The notes under the pieces were generated by a model, which searched no databases, was not told where the DNA came from, and saw nothing but the letters and a program-made list of their open reading frames with translations. Source: a virus. Taken from it: a stretch of 64,000 nt of DNA. Positions 33,197-40,939 of this stretch are shown here, one piece after another. Location: positions 1 through 64,000 of the IMG/VR virus record IMGVR_UViG_3300033148_004210. One strand, 5' to 3'. How positions within the stretch are numbered: position 1 is the stretch's first letter; each line of letters opens with the position of its first letter. Both the position numbers and the translations under genes were made by a program.

Positions 33197-33511
33197 TTAT
33201 TCGTTATATTTTTTAGCTAAATCAGGATACCAAAAACTTGAAACAGTATTTGACCCTTCTATTTTATCATCAATTTCATTTGTTCTTAATTGGGTTCTTA
33301 CCATTTCTATAGGAATTCGTTTAGTTGTTTCTATTATCGCAAACCCTCCATTATGTTCGAACCCTAAAGAATGTAACATTTTTAAAACTTTATTAAAATG
33401 CTTACTATCTTCTTTAGAATATATTCGAGTTTCAAGACAAGTATATAATCGAGGAACTACAGAATTATTATAAGAACATCTGGTTATAATTTGACCATAA
33501 TGCCATTTCAT
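33197..33511 (-). CDS. Hypothetical protein, copy 1 of a duplicated gene
   Basis: The 104-residue protein (MKWHYGQIITRCSYNNSVV ... SSFWYPDLAKKYNE) is almost identical to the product of 60295-60630, differing mainly after DLAK. It interrupts the three sugar-nucleotide genes and overlaps the dehydratase stop by 4 bases. No family is recognised; VEMVRTQLRTNEIDDK-like helical and beta segments suggest a small folded domain. Its presence in two unrelated operons suggests recent mobility. Confidence 0.7.
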   Translation of the reverse strand: MKWHYGQIITRCSYNNSVVPRLYTCLETRIYSKEDSKHFNKVLKMLHSLGFEHNGGFAIIETTKRIPIEMVRTQLRTNEIDDKIEGSNTVSSFWYPDLAKKYNE

Positions 33512-33516
33512 TTTAA
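33216..33516 (-). repeat. 301-bp dispersed duplication, copy 1
   Basis: This block matches 60335-60635 at a constant offset of 27119 with about ten substitutions and no visible gaps, roughly 97% identity. It covers most of the 104-residue gene and a few bases before its start. Similarity stops abruptly at both ends. Confidence 0.9.
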
Positions 33517-34491
33517 GTAGCCTCCTCTTTTAAGTAACTCTTTAATTTCTTCTTTTGTCATAAGCTTTTGATATGAATTATATTCTTCTAAAGTTGTTTT
33601 CTTATATCCTATATTATTTGCTGAATCCGCTTCATTGGTAATTAAATAATAATTCTTACCGTATTCATAAGCATTTGAAGTTTCATGTTTAGAGATAAGA
33701 ACTTCATCTATCTTTTCACCAGGTCTTATACCCATTATTTCTATTTTAGTATCTTTATTACCATAATATTCTTTCATAACTTCGGCTAAATCTATAAGCT
33801 TGCATGAAGGCATTTTCATAACAAACAATCCACCATTAATACCACTTCTCATAGCGACAAATAAAAGTTTAATTGCTTCTGGTAAAGTAAGGAAATATCG
33901 AGTCATTTCTTTAGAAGTTACCGAAATTTTATTAAATCGTTTAATCTGGTCTATCCAATGAGGCACTACTGAACCTGCTGTGCCTAAAACATTACCACCC
34001 CTTACAACCATAAATTTAGTTTTTTCACTTAATTTTGAGGCATTAAGCATGAGTTTTTCTCCTATAGCCTTAGTCATACCATAAGTATTGATTGGAAGAA
34101 CTGCTTTATCAGAAGAAACATCCACTACTAATTCAACCTCATTATCAATAGAAGCTCTTATTATATTTCGAGTGCCATTAATATTCGTTTTTATCGCTTC
34201 ATAAGGGAATTCTTCACAAATGGGAACGTGCTTGAGGGCTGAAAGATGAAAAACGTAATTAACCCCCTTACAGGCAAATTTAAGTTTACCATAGTCTCTG
34301 ACATTACCAATTTCTATTTTAATGCGAGGGTCATTGAATTTTCTCTTCATGGATACTTGATTGAATTCATTACGAGCAAGGATTTTAATTTGTTTTACGT
34401 CGAATTGTAGTAACTGTTTAGTTAATTCTTGACCCCAACTCCCAGTTCCTCCGCTTACCAGAATTATTTTTCCTTTAAACATATTTCCCAT
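33508..34491 (-). CDS. UDP-GlcNAc 4,6-dehydratase/5-epimerase (FnlA/WbjB/CapE family)
   Basis: The 327-residue SDR protein has ILVSGGTGSWGQELTKQLLQ (nucleotide site), IEIGNVRDYGKLKFACKGVN, FHLSALKHVPICEEFPYEAI, SSDKAVLPINTYGMTKAIGE and VVRGGNVLGTAGSVVP. These are hallmarks of CapD-like 4,6-dehydratases. The 2-epimerase gene next to it supports the FnlA/WbjB branch over PseB. Expected reaction: UDP-GlcNAc to a UDP-2-acetamido-2,6-dideoxy-hexulose with C5 inversion. Overlap with the next gene indicates one operon. Confidence 0.78.
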   Translation of the reverse strand: MGNMFKGKIILVSGGTGSWGQELTKQLLQFDVKQIKILARNEFNQVSMKRKFNDPRIKIEIGNVRDYGKLKFACKGVNYVFHLSALKHVPICEEFPYEAIKTNINGTRNIIRASIDNEVELVVDVSSDKAVLPINTYGMTKAIGEKLMLNASKLSEKTKFMVVRGGNVLGTAGSVVPHWIDQIKRFNKISVTSKEMTRYFLTLPEAIKLLFVAMRSGINGGLFVMKMPSCKLIDLAEVMKEYYGNKDTKIEIMGIRPGEKIDEVLISKHETSNAYEYGKNYYLITNEADSANNIGYKKTTLEEYNSYQKLMTKEEIKELLKRGGYLK

Positions 34492-35571
34492 TTATATTCT
34501 CCCTGTTAAATATTTAATAATTTTTTCCGACACGTTTAAATCCATATAACCTTCTGGCATATCCCAATTTCTTTTAGAAGTTACCATTAATTCTGTGCAT
34601 TTTAAAATACTTTTTCCATCTATTCCTGATAATATTGCACTACCTACTTCAATAGTTTCAGGTCTTTCCGTTGAATTACGACAAATAACTGTAGGAGTTT
34701 TTAAAATTGTCCCTTCTTCACAAACTGTTCCCGAATCACTTATAATACATAAAGCATTTTTTTCTAATTTTACGAAGTCAAAAAATGATAAAGGTTCTAA
34801 AAATTTAATATTTTTGTTAAGAGCTTTCAATCCCCATTTATCCAGCTTTTGTCTGGTTCTTGGATGGATACTTGCGATTATAGGTAAATTATATTTACTT
34901 GCAACTAATTGTAAACCGAATATTATTTCATATAATTTTGTATATTCATCAACACACTCAGCCCGATGAAACGTAGCTAAAAAATAACCTCTTGAATTTA
35001 GATTTAATTTTTTCAATATTTTACTTGCTTGTATTTTAGTTTCATAAAATTTTATTACTTCTCTAATAGGATTACCCGATATAATTATTTTCTTTCTATC
35101 TATACCTTCTTTACATAAATTTCTTCGACTTCCAGGAGTATAAGGAAAATTATAGGTAGAAACATGGTCAATTATTTTGCGGTTAATCTCTTCAGGAACT
35201 TCTTTATTATAACATCTATTACCAGCTTCCATATGGTAAACAGGTATTCCCATTCTTTCCGCTATAATTGCAGATAACCCTGAATTTGTATCGCCTAAAA
35301 CTAATACTTTATCTGGTTTTTCTCTAATAAATATCTTCTCAACTTCTCTTAAAATAATACCGATTTGTTCTCCCATACTTCCTTTAGCTCCTAAATAGTA
35401 ATCGGGTTGTCTTAATCCCAAATCTTTAAAGAATATATCACTAAGTTTAGGGTCGTAATTCTGACCCGTATGAATCATAATATGGTCACAAACTTTATCA
35501 AGTTTTGGCATAATCCGAGATAGTCTAATAGTTTCAGGTCTAGTTCCTAAAACTGTAATAATTTTATCCAT
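34492..35571 (-). CDS. UDP-N-acetyl-L-sugar 2-epimerase (FnlC/WbjD/CapG family)
   Basis: The 359-residue protein belongs to the UDP-GlcNAc 2-epimerase superfamily, with ITVLGTRPETIRLSRIMPKL, HTGQNYDPKLSDIFF, VLVLGDTNSGLSAIIAERMG, HMEAGNRCYNKEVPEEINR and IISDSGTVCEEG. The TGQNYD and RLSR variants resemble WbjD/FnlC rather than WecB. Expected role: the last step, inverting C2 to give UDP-L-FucNAc or UDP-L-QuiNAc. The gene directly abuts the dehydratase. Confidence 0.8.
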   Translation of the reverse strand: MDKIITVLGTRPETIRLSRIMPKLDKVCDHIMIHTGQNYDPKLSDIFFKDLGLRQPDYYLGAKGSMGEQIGIILREVEKIFIREKPDKVLVLGDTNSGLSAIIAERMGIPVYHMEAGNRCYNKEVPEEINRKIIDHVSTYNFPYTPGSRRNLCKEGIDRKKIIISGNPIREVIKFYETKIQASKILKKLNLNSRGYFLATFHRAECVDEYTKLYEIIFGLQLVASKYNLPIIASIHPRTRQKLDKWGLKALNKNIKFLEPLSFFDFVKLEKNALCIISDSGTVCEEGTILKTPTVICRNSTERPETIEVGSAILSGIDGKSILKCTELMVTSKRNWDMPEGYMDLNVSEKIIKYLTGRI

Positions 35572-37270
35572 TTAAATTTCTCCCATTAAAGTTATCGTTC
35601 AACGCTTTTTTCATACATAAACCTATGACTTTATCAAATTCTTGCCAATTTTCTTCACAAACTTTATTTACCATTTTACCAGCTAAAGGATGTCCAGCAT
35701 ACCAATGTAATCCTATAGTATTTTTTGTTATTCTACATAAATTAGGTTCTGTGTATATTTCATTTATTTTAGTAGCATTGTATGGATAAACTGTAGATTC
35801 GGAAATATTTTTAGGGAACAACACGGGAAATCTTTTATTTATCGATTCAATAGAAGAGAATTCTTTATTTAATAATTTAACTCCTATACTTTGATAATGA
35901 GAGGAATTAAATTTTTTACGAGCTTCTGCAAACAAATAATCGAAATATCTATTTTTAGGGGAAGATAACATAAATCCTATAGAATGACCATAGTCTTTTC
36001 CAATACAAACAACAGTATCTGTTTGATTATAATCTTCTCGATTAATTTTTATTTGATTCATAGATTCGAAATATATTATATCCATATCTGACCATAATCC
36101 TCCTTCAATAGCTAATAAATACCATCTTAAAAAATCGGATTTATGGACTTCTGAAATATTATTATTTACTCCCAAAGCTCTCATATCTACAGTAATAATT
36201 TCCACTCCCATCTTTTTTAATTTTGAAAAATAATTTGCACCTGTTAATTGATATTTTTGTTCATTAGTTGTCCATGTTTTTGTTTTGGTTGGAAACAGTG
36301 GAACATAAAATTTAATTTTCCAATCAGAATTAAATTTATGAAAAGATAATACTGTCAAATATCTAAGAAATGGTAATATTTCTTCTCCCCAATAAAAATG
36401 AGCAACTTTAGGAATTCTATTTAAATTCCATTTTATCTTTCTTTCCTTATACATGTCTATTAATTTTTTATTATCCTCACTGTCTTTCATTTGTCCCCAA
36501 ATTTTACCAACATTACTGTATATAATCCCTTCTTTATCTTTTTTTTCATATAAATTTTTATTATGATGATATAATTGCATAATACTTTTTAATCCTATTC
36601 TATGCCGAGGGTGATATAAATGAATAATAGTAGAATTTATTTTTGTATAAGTGCATCCATATCTTCTTAATCTCGCAATAAAATCTGTATCATCGTAAGC
36701 CCATCCAATAAAATCTTCATCGTATCCTCCAATAGTTAAATAATCTTTTTTATTCATTCCTAAAAAGAAAGGAAGATGAGTTTGTAAACCTTTTAAAGAA
36801 TTTACTTTAGACTTATCTATTATTTCTCCTTTAGTATTTTCAATATATTCTAAAAACAAACCTTTCCTATCATCTTTACCAAAAGTTTTAACCAATTTCT
36901 TTTTTTGGTTAATTAAATTTTTTATTACTTTTTGAATGGCTCGATTATCCATATGAAAAATTTCAGGACAAGTTAAAATAATATATTTACCTTTGGCTCG
37001 TTTAACTCCTATATTTATTGCATATCCTGGACATCTCCAGAAAATATGTTTCAAATTTCTTTGTCCTGTAAAAACATATTTAATATTTAATTTATTTTTA
37101 TATAGTTCACATATTTTTTCGGTTTCATCAGGAATTCCATCGTTTAAAACTATTATTTCAAAAGAATAAGAACATTTTTGTTGAGACAAGGAATGTAATC
37201 CCCATTTTAATAAATGTGCTCTTTTAAAAGAAGGTATTATTATCGAACATGTGGGTTTTTTAGCTTTCAT
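35564..37270 (-). CDS. Bifunctional glycosyltransferase: GT2 plus GT32-like
   Basis: In this 568-residue protein, residues 1-260 form a GT2 domain: CSIIIPSFKRAHLLKWGL, FEIIVLNDGIPDETEK, KYIILTCPE and GWAYDDTDFIARLRRYG (ED/DD motif). Residues about 280-560 form a GT32/DXD domain: VAHFYWGEEILPFLRYL, HKSDFLRWYLLAIEGGLWSD, then MDIIYF. Two linked transferases can add two successive sugars to a glycan. It overlaps the upstream gene by 11 bases and the epimerase by 8. Confidence 0.78.
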   Translation of the reverse strand: MKAKKPTCSIIIPSFKRAHLLKWGLHSLSQQKCSYSFEIIVLNDGIPDETEKICELYKNKLNIKYVFTGQRNLKHIFWRCPGYAINIGVKRAKGKYIILTCPEIFHMDNRAIQKVIKNLINQKKKLVKTFGKDDRKGLFLEYIENTKGEIIDKSKVNSLKGLQTHLPFFLGMNKKDYLTIGGYDEDFIGWAYDDTDFIARLRRYGCTYTKINSTIIHLYHPRHRIGLKSIMQLYHHNKNLYEKKDKEGIIYSNVGKIWGQMKDSEDNKKLIDMYKERKIKWNLNRIPKVAHFYWGEEILPFLRYLTVLSFHKFNSDWKIKFYVPLFPTKTKTWTTNEQKYQLTGANYFSKLKKMGVEIITVDMRALGVNNNISEVHKSDFLRWYLLAIEGGLWSDMDIIYFESMNQIKINREDYNQTDTVVCIGKDYGHSIGFMLSSPKNRYFDYLFAEARKKFNSSHYQSIGVKLLNKEFSSIESINKRFPVLFPKNISESTVYPYNATKINEIYTEPNLCRITKNTIGLHWYAGHPLAGKMVNKVCEENWQEFDKVIGLCMKKALNDNFNGRNLNG

Positions 37271-38228
37271 TTAACCAGCCTTGAATTTTATTGTCTATAA
37301 TAGAAGCTACTTTTTTCATATCTGTGCATTTTTGTATTTGACTGTCCCATTTCTTTTTATTTATTGGAGTATTTATTTCTTTTAATAATTCTATTTTATT
37401 ATTAAAAATTGGGATATTAAATCTATCAATATTATATTTAGGTATTGCTCCATTAGGACTTAATACTTTTATACCTCTTACTAACATATCAATAACACTG
37501 AAATTATAACTACCTACATGTGTAATTATAAAAGTCTCCATTGTTTGAGTTTTTTCTAAATAATCCATATAATCGGTTGCTTGTATAGGAATAATCCAAT
37601 TAGGTAATACCTTTAAATGCTCGTTTTTCGGATTTCCGCATTTCAAATCAATAGAACGAGAAATAAGACTGTATATTTTATATTCGTTTTTTATCTCCTC
37701 TAACCAATTCCAAATTCTTTTTGACCAAGCGTAATGTTTTATTTTCTCATTTTTCCAGGCATTTAAATATATATGGTCTAATAAAATAGATTTAGATTCT
37801 TTCGGAATATTAAAATAAAAATCAGAAATATAAGGAGCTGGAATTATTTCTGTTTTATTTTTATCCTGCTTAAAAGGAGCATTTTTAAACATAAAAGAAA
37901 AATCTGATAGTTCTCCTATTTCTAAAAACGATATAACTTTTTTACATTTCTTTTTTAATAACGATATGTTTTCTTGGGTAAAGAAAGGATGATAATTTAT
38001 TATTATAATAAAATCTACATTTGGTATTTTTGATAAGTCTAATTTTGGCATTGATAGTCCACTATAATTTTTATTGGTCTTTATAAAATAATCACTTTCG
38101 ATTAAAGTAATATGTTCCATTTGTTTAAAGGACTGTTCTAGTCCATAAGTAAGCATTGAAAAACATAGATTTATATGTCTCTTGTTTTTTACTGGATAAC
38201 CTAATATTAATAGTTTATATTTTTTCAT
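37260..38228 (-). CDS. Putative GT-B glycosyltransferase
   Basis: The 322-residue protein has a Rossmann-like start (YKLLILGYPVKNKRHINLCF) and a C-terminal half with ETFIITHVGSYNFSVIDMLV, then RGIKVLSPNGAIPKYN and a helix, resembling the acceptor/donor domains of GT-B enzymes. The pattern is weak and no donor can be named. Overlap with genes on both sides places it in the glycan operon. Confidence 0.5.
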   Translation of the reverse strand: MKKYKLLILGYPVKNKRHINLCFSMLTYGLEQSFKQMEHITLIESDYFIKTNKNYSGLSMPKLDLSKIPNVDFIIIINYHPFFTQENISLLKKKCKKVISFLEIGELSDFSFMFKNAPFKQDKNKTEIIPAPYISDFYFNIPKESKSILLDHIYLNAWKNEKIKHYAWSKRIWNWLEEIKNEYKIYSLISRSIDLKCGNPKNEHLKVLPNWIIPIQATDYMDYLEKTQTMETFIITHVGSYNFSVIDMLVRGIKVLSPNGAIPKYNIDRFNIPIFNNKIELLKEINTPINKKKWDSQIQKCTDMKKVASIIDNKIQGWLNES

Positions 38229-38796
38229 TTTTTAATGTTATTATATGTTCAATTACAAATCTTTTATTTAAATTATATTTTCGAGTATTGTTATCAGTAT
38301 AAAAATTCTTTTTGGGTTTTTTCCAATCATTACCATATAAAATGTTTAAATAAGATTTATAATCTAAAATTATTTTAACTTCTTTACCTAGAAACAAGTA
38401 TTCGTTTCTTTCTGATATTATTTTTCTTGGGAAATATCTGATATGTTGTTTACTTAAATCTATACAATAATAAATATCTTTTTTCTTACTTAAAAAATAT
38501 CTATCTATATCCACATGTAAAGAACTATCTTCTTCTATTTTAATCGACCAATTGCCTCTAATTAAAGGAATTTTTAATCCTCTTTTATATAAAGAACTTA
38601 AAAAAGCATTGAGTTTATTATAATCATCAAAAAAATCATTAGTTGTTCCTATATCTATATCTTTATCATATTTAATAAAATCTTTATTTCTCATAGCTCC
38701 TAATAATGTTCCAGCTTCTAAAAAATAATCTATATTATTTTCTTCTAAAGCTTCTATTACTTTGAATAACAATTCTTTTGCTTTTGTTTTATTCAT
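38215..38796 (-). CDS. LicD-family phospho(no)transferase, copy 1
   Basis: The 193-residue protein carries the LicD/fukutin core: NNIDYFLEAGTLLGAMRNKD, FIKYDKDIDIG (the D-x-D metal site), and GNDWKKPKKNFY near the end. LicD enzymes move phosphocholine from CDP-choline to glycans; relatives in phosphonate clusters are thought to move AEP from CMP-AEP. The nearby cytidylyltransferase-PEP mutase gene makes the second substrate attractive here. ATGA overlap with the next LicD gene. Confidence 0.75.
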   Translation of the reverse strand: MNKTKAKELLFKVIEALEENNIDYFLEAGTLLGAMRNKDFIKYDKDIDIGTTNDFFDDYNKLNAFLSSLYKRGLKIPLIRGNWSIKIEEDSSLHVDIDRYFLSKKKDIYYCIDLSKQHIRYFPRKIISERNEYLFLGKEVKIILDYKSYLNILYGNDWKKPKKNFYTDNNTRKYNLNKRFVIEHIITLKNEKI

Positions 38797-39368
38797 TTTA
38801 CATCCTTATATAAAGGCATAATAGATTGGTAACTTATTAAAGTATAATGTTTATAAGGTATTTTATTTGTCCTACCTTTTTTTCCATGTTGAGGTATTCT
38901 CCAATCATTGCCATATAAATAATTTAAATATTTTTCTGGATTATGAGGAACTTTAAATTTCCTTTCTAAGAAAATAAGAGTGTCTAATGAACTTATAAAT
39001 TCTTCTGGAAACTTACTTATCATATCTTTTAAATAAATGTTATAATATTTTCCTTCTTTTTTATAATGATAAACATCAAGAGGCACTTTATTAGCATTTA
39101 AAAAACATGTCGAAGCAAAATCATTCCAATTTATATGTGGATAAATATTAACTTTCTTTAAATCTGCAAGTATATTATGCCACAATTTACCATCTTTAAA
39201 ATACTTATATTTGACTCCTATATCAATATCAGCATCTCCTTTAATAAAATTATTATCTCGGATTGCTCCTAAAAGAGTCCCAGAAGATAAGAAAAATTCT
39301 ATATTATATTTTTCTAATACATCTGCCATTTTAAAAAGATAGTTTTTTAACCCTAAATTTTTACTCAT
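38793..39368 (-). CDS. LicD-family phospho(no)transferase, copy 2
   Basis: The 191-residue protein is a diverged paralogue of the preceding gene, with YNIEFFLSSGTLLGAIRDNN, FIKGDADIDIGVKY and YLNYLYGNDWRIPQHGKKG. Two adjacent LicD genes suggest two acceptor positions or two different sugars to decorate. It overlaps the fused endonuclease/decarboxylase gene by 8 bases. Confidence 0.75.
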   Translation of the reverse strand: MSKNLGLKNYLFKMADVLEKYNIEFFLSSGTLLGAIRDNNFIKGDADIDIGVKYKYFKDGKLWHNILADLKKVNIYPHINWNDFASTCFLNANKVPLDVYHYKKEGKYYNIYLKDMISKFPEEFISSLDTLIFLERKFKVPHNPEKYLNYLYGNDWRIPQHGKKGRTNKIPYKHYTLISYQSIMPLYKDVK

Positions 39369-40581
39369 TTATAGCCCTCATAAATCTTTCTTTAATTTGT
39401 TTTCCAGTTAAAGGAATTCTTGGAGCATTTCCTTTGCCTTTTTCTATTTTAATAACTATAGTATTAGGAGCTAACGATTTAAAATCACAATAATTAGAAG
39501 CTGTTTGTTGTCCTCCTGTTGAAGCATGGGTGTTGTTATCCAAAATATAATGATGTAAATTTTTAGGATTTAATTTTTTATGTGTTATTAAACTATTTAA
39601 TCCCATAAGGGTTTCTCCATCTCCTGTTATAACAACTATTTTCTTTTTGGTATTTTTTGCAATACCGATACCTATAGAAAGACAACTGCCCATTCCTCCT
39701 AAAAGATATAAATTTTTATCACTATCTAATATTTTATAAATCGTCCTTGAAGTCATGCCTAATGAAGATATTAACAAAGTATCTTTTTTTAATGTATATA
39801 AAATTAATTTAATCGCTTCCTCTCTTGTGGGATTTTTATTGTTTACTAGATACTTAAAATATTTTTTCCAAAATTTTCTGTTTATATTTGTTTTGCCATG
39901 ACATGATAAACAAAGACTTATAAGGTTATTAAAATTTAAATTATTTTTATTGTAATCTATATGATGGATACATAAAGATTTTTTTATTTCGGATTGTTTT
40001 ATACTACATAATTGGCAACTATATTTATCTCTTTTTCTAATTTCTTTTTTTAATCTTTCTGTAAATTCTATAGGATAAGGTTCAAAAGAAGAACCATTAT
40101 TCCAATGAGGACTATTTTCTCCTTTCTTTGCACATGCCCCACATCTTCCTAAACCAAAACAAGCGGAATCATAACAAATTTTATTTCCACATTCTATACA
40201 ATAATAAATTTGTTTGGTTTTTCCATCTTTATAATTATGATTTAATTTATCTTTTTTAGATTCGCTCAAACTTCTAATAGGAATTTCATGTATTTTTAAA
40301 TATTTAAAAACAGTAGTTATTGAACAATTCTTTTCCATTGCTATTTTAGAAGGAATTTTTGAATTTTTGATATATTGTTCATAAAGAAATTCTTTAGTTA
40401 AAATTTTATCCCACTTTTTTTGATGGAGGTTTCGTCTCGGAATATTATATTTTTTCATCCAATATAATATCACTTTATGAGAACAATCTAATTCAGATGC
40501 AATCCTATGTAATGATATTTTATTTTTTATATATTTCTTGATAAGCAATTTTCTTGTTATGTTGTATTTTTTCTTAGCCAT
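39361..40581 (-). CDS. HNH homing endonuclease fused to phosphonopyruvate decarboxylase C-terminal half
   Basis: In this 406-residue protein, residues 1-245 are a homing endonuclease: two HTH modules (ITRKLLIKKY and LTKEFLYEQY, each ending with K(Y/I)xIP), a ribbon (CIECG...CGAC), then HNH (RDKYSCQLC, LCIHHIDYN, LISLCLSCH). From about residue 247 (NPTREEAIKLIL) it is the TPP-binding half of phosphonopyruvate decarboxylase: SSLGMTSRTIYKI, GGMGSCLSIGIGIAK, VVITGDGETLMGLNSL, HYILDNNTHASTGGQQT. GDG and NN of the TPP motif are kept. The N-terminal half is the next gene (40574-40939). The nuclease apparently invaded the decarboxylase gene at the domain boundary and left the C-half in frame. Confidence 0.85.
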   Translation of the reverse strand: MAKKKYNITRKLLIKKYIKNKISLHRIASELDCSHKVILYWMKKYNIPRRNLHQKKWDKILTKEFLYEQYIKNSKIPSKIAMEKNCSITTVFKYLKIHEIPIRSLSESKKDKLNHNYKDGKTKQIYYCIECGNKICYDSACFGLGRCGACAKKGENSPHWNNGSSFEPYPIEFTERLKKEIRKRDKYSCQLCSIKQSEIKKSLCIHHIDYNKNNLNFNNLISLCLSCHGKTNINRKFWKKYFKYLVNNKNPTREEAIKLILYTLKKDTLLISSLGMTSRTIYKILDSDKNLYLLGGMGSCLSIGIGIAKNTKKKIVVITGDGETLMGLNSLITHKKLNPKNLHHYILDNNTHASTGGQQTASNYCDFKSLAPNTIVIKIEKGKGNAPRIPLTGKQIKERFMRAINE

Positions 40582-40939
40582 TTTGTTTTACATATTTTAT
40601 GTTTTTATAATTAAGTAAATTTAATAATTTAGGAGTTATTTTACTCATATGTCTATGATATTCAGGTTTTTTTCTTAGACTTATTAATAAATCTATTTCT
40701 ATGTCATAATATTGCATAATAGAAGTTAATAAAGTTAAACAAGAACCCAATCCACTATCTTGCATAAAAACTAAAGGATTTTTATCCATTAATTTTGCTC
40801 CTATCGCCATAGCCAAAGCTTCATCCTCTTTTGTGGCAATAATAACCTTATCATAATTTATTATTCCTTTAAATTTAGAACAAGGAACTCCCGTAATAAA
40901 ATCATGAGAATCGACCCATCGTTTTAATTTTCTATTCAT
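40574..40939 (-). CDS. Phosphonopyruvate decarboxylase N-terminal (Pyr) half
   Basis: The 121-residue protein matches the start of phosphonopyruvate/sulfopyruvate decarboxylases: FITGVPCSKFKGI, IIATKEDEALAMAIGAKLMD with the cofactor-activating Glu, LVFMQDSGLGSCLTLLTSIM and PEYHRHMSKITPKLLNLLNY. The full enzyme converts phosphonopyruvate to phosphonoacetaldehyde. Separate alpha and beta chains are normal in ComDE, so the pair could still be active. This half is shorter than usual alpha chains (about 165), so a terminal segment may be missing. It overlaps the endonuclease start by 8 bases. Confidence 0.8.
   Translation of the reverse strand: MNRKLKRWVDSHDFITGVPCSKFKGIINYDKVIIATKEDEALAMAIGAKLMDKNPLVFMQDSGLGSCLTLLTSIMQYYDIEIDLLISLRKKPEYHRHMSKITPKLLNLLNYKNIKYVKQNG

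Noticed and set aside
33162-33473. Plus-strand frame over the duplicated gene (a matching frame occurs at 60323-60592).
   Set aside because: Both copies carry it only because the DNA is duplicated. The minus-strand frame has the better start and coupling with neighbours.
39361-40939. Intein or group I intron carrying the endonuclease in phosphonopyruvate decarboxylase.
   Set aside because: There is an in-frame stop at the end of the N-terminal half, no intein splicing blocks (no Cys/Ser start and His-Asn end), and no intron core elements. A free-standing insertion fused downstream fits better.
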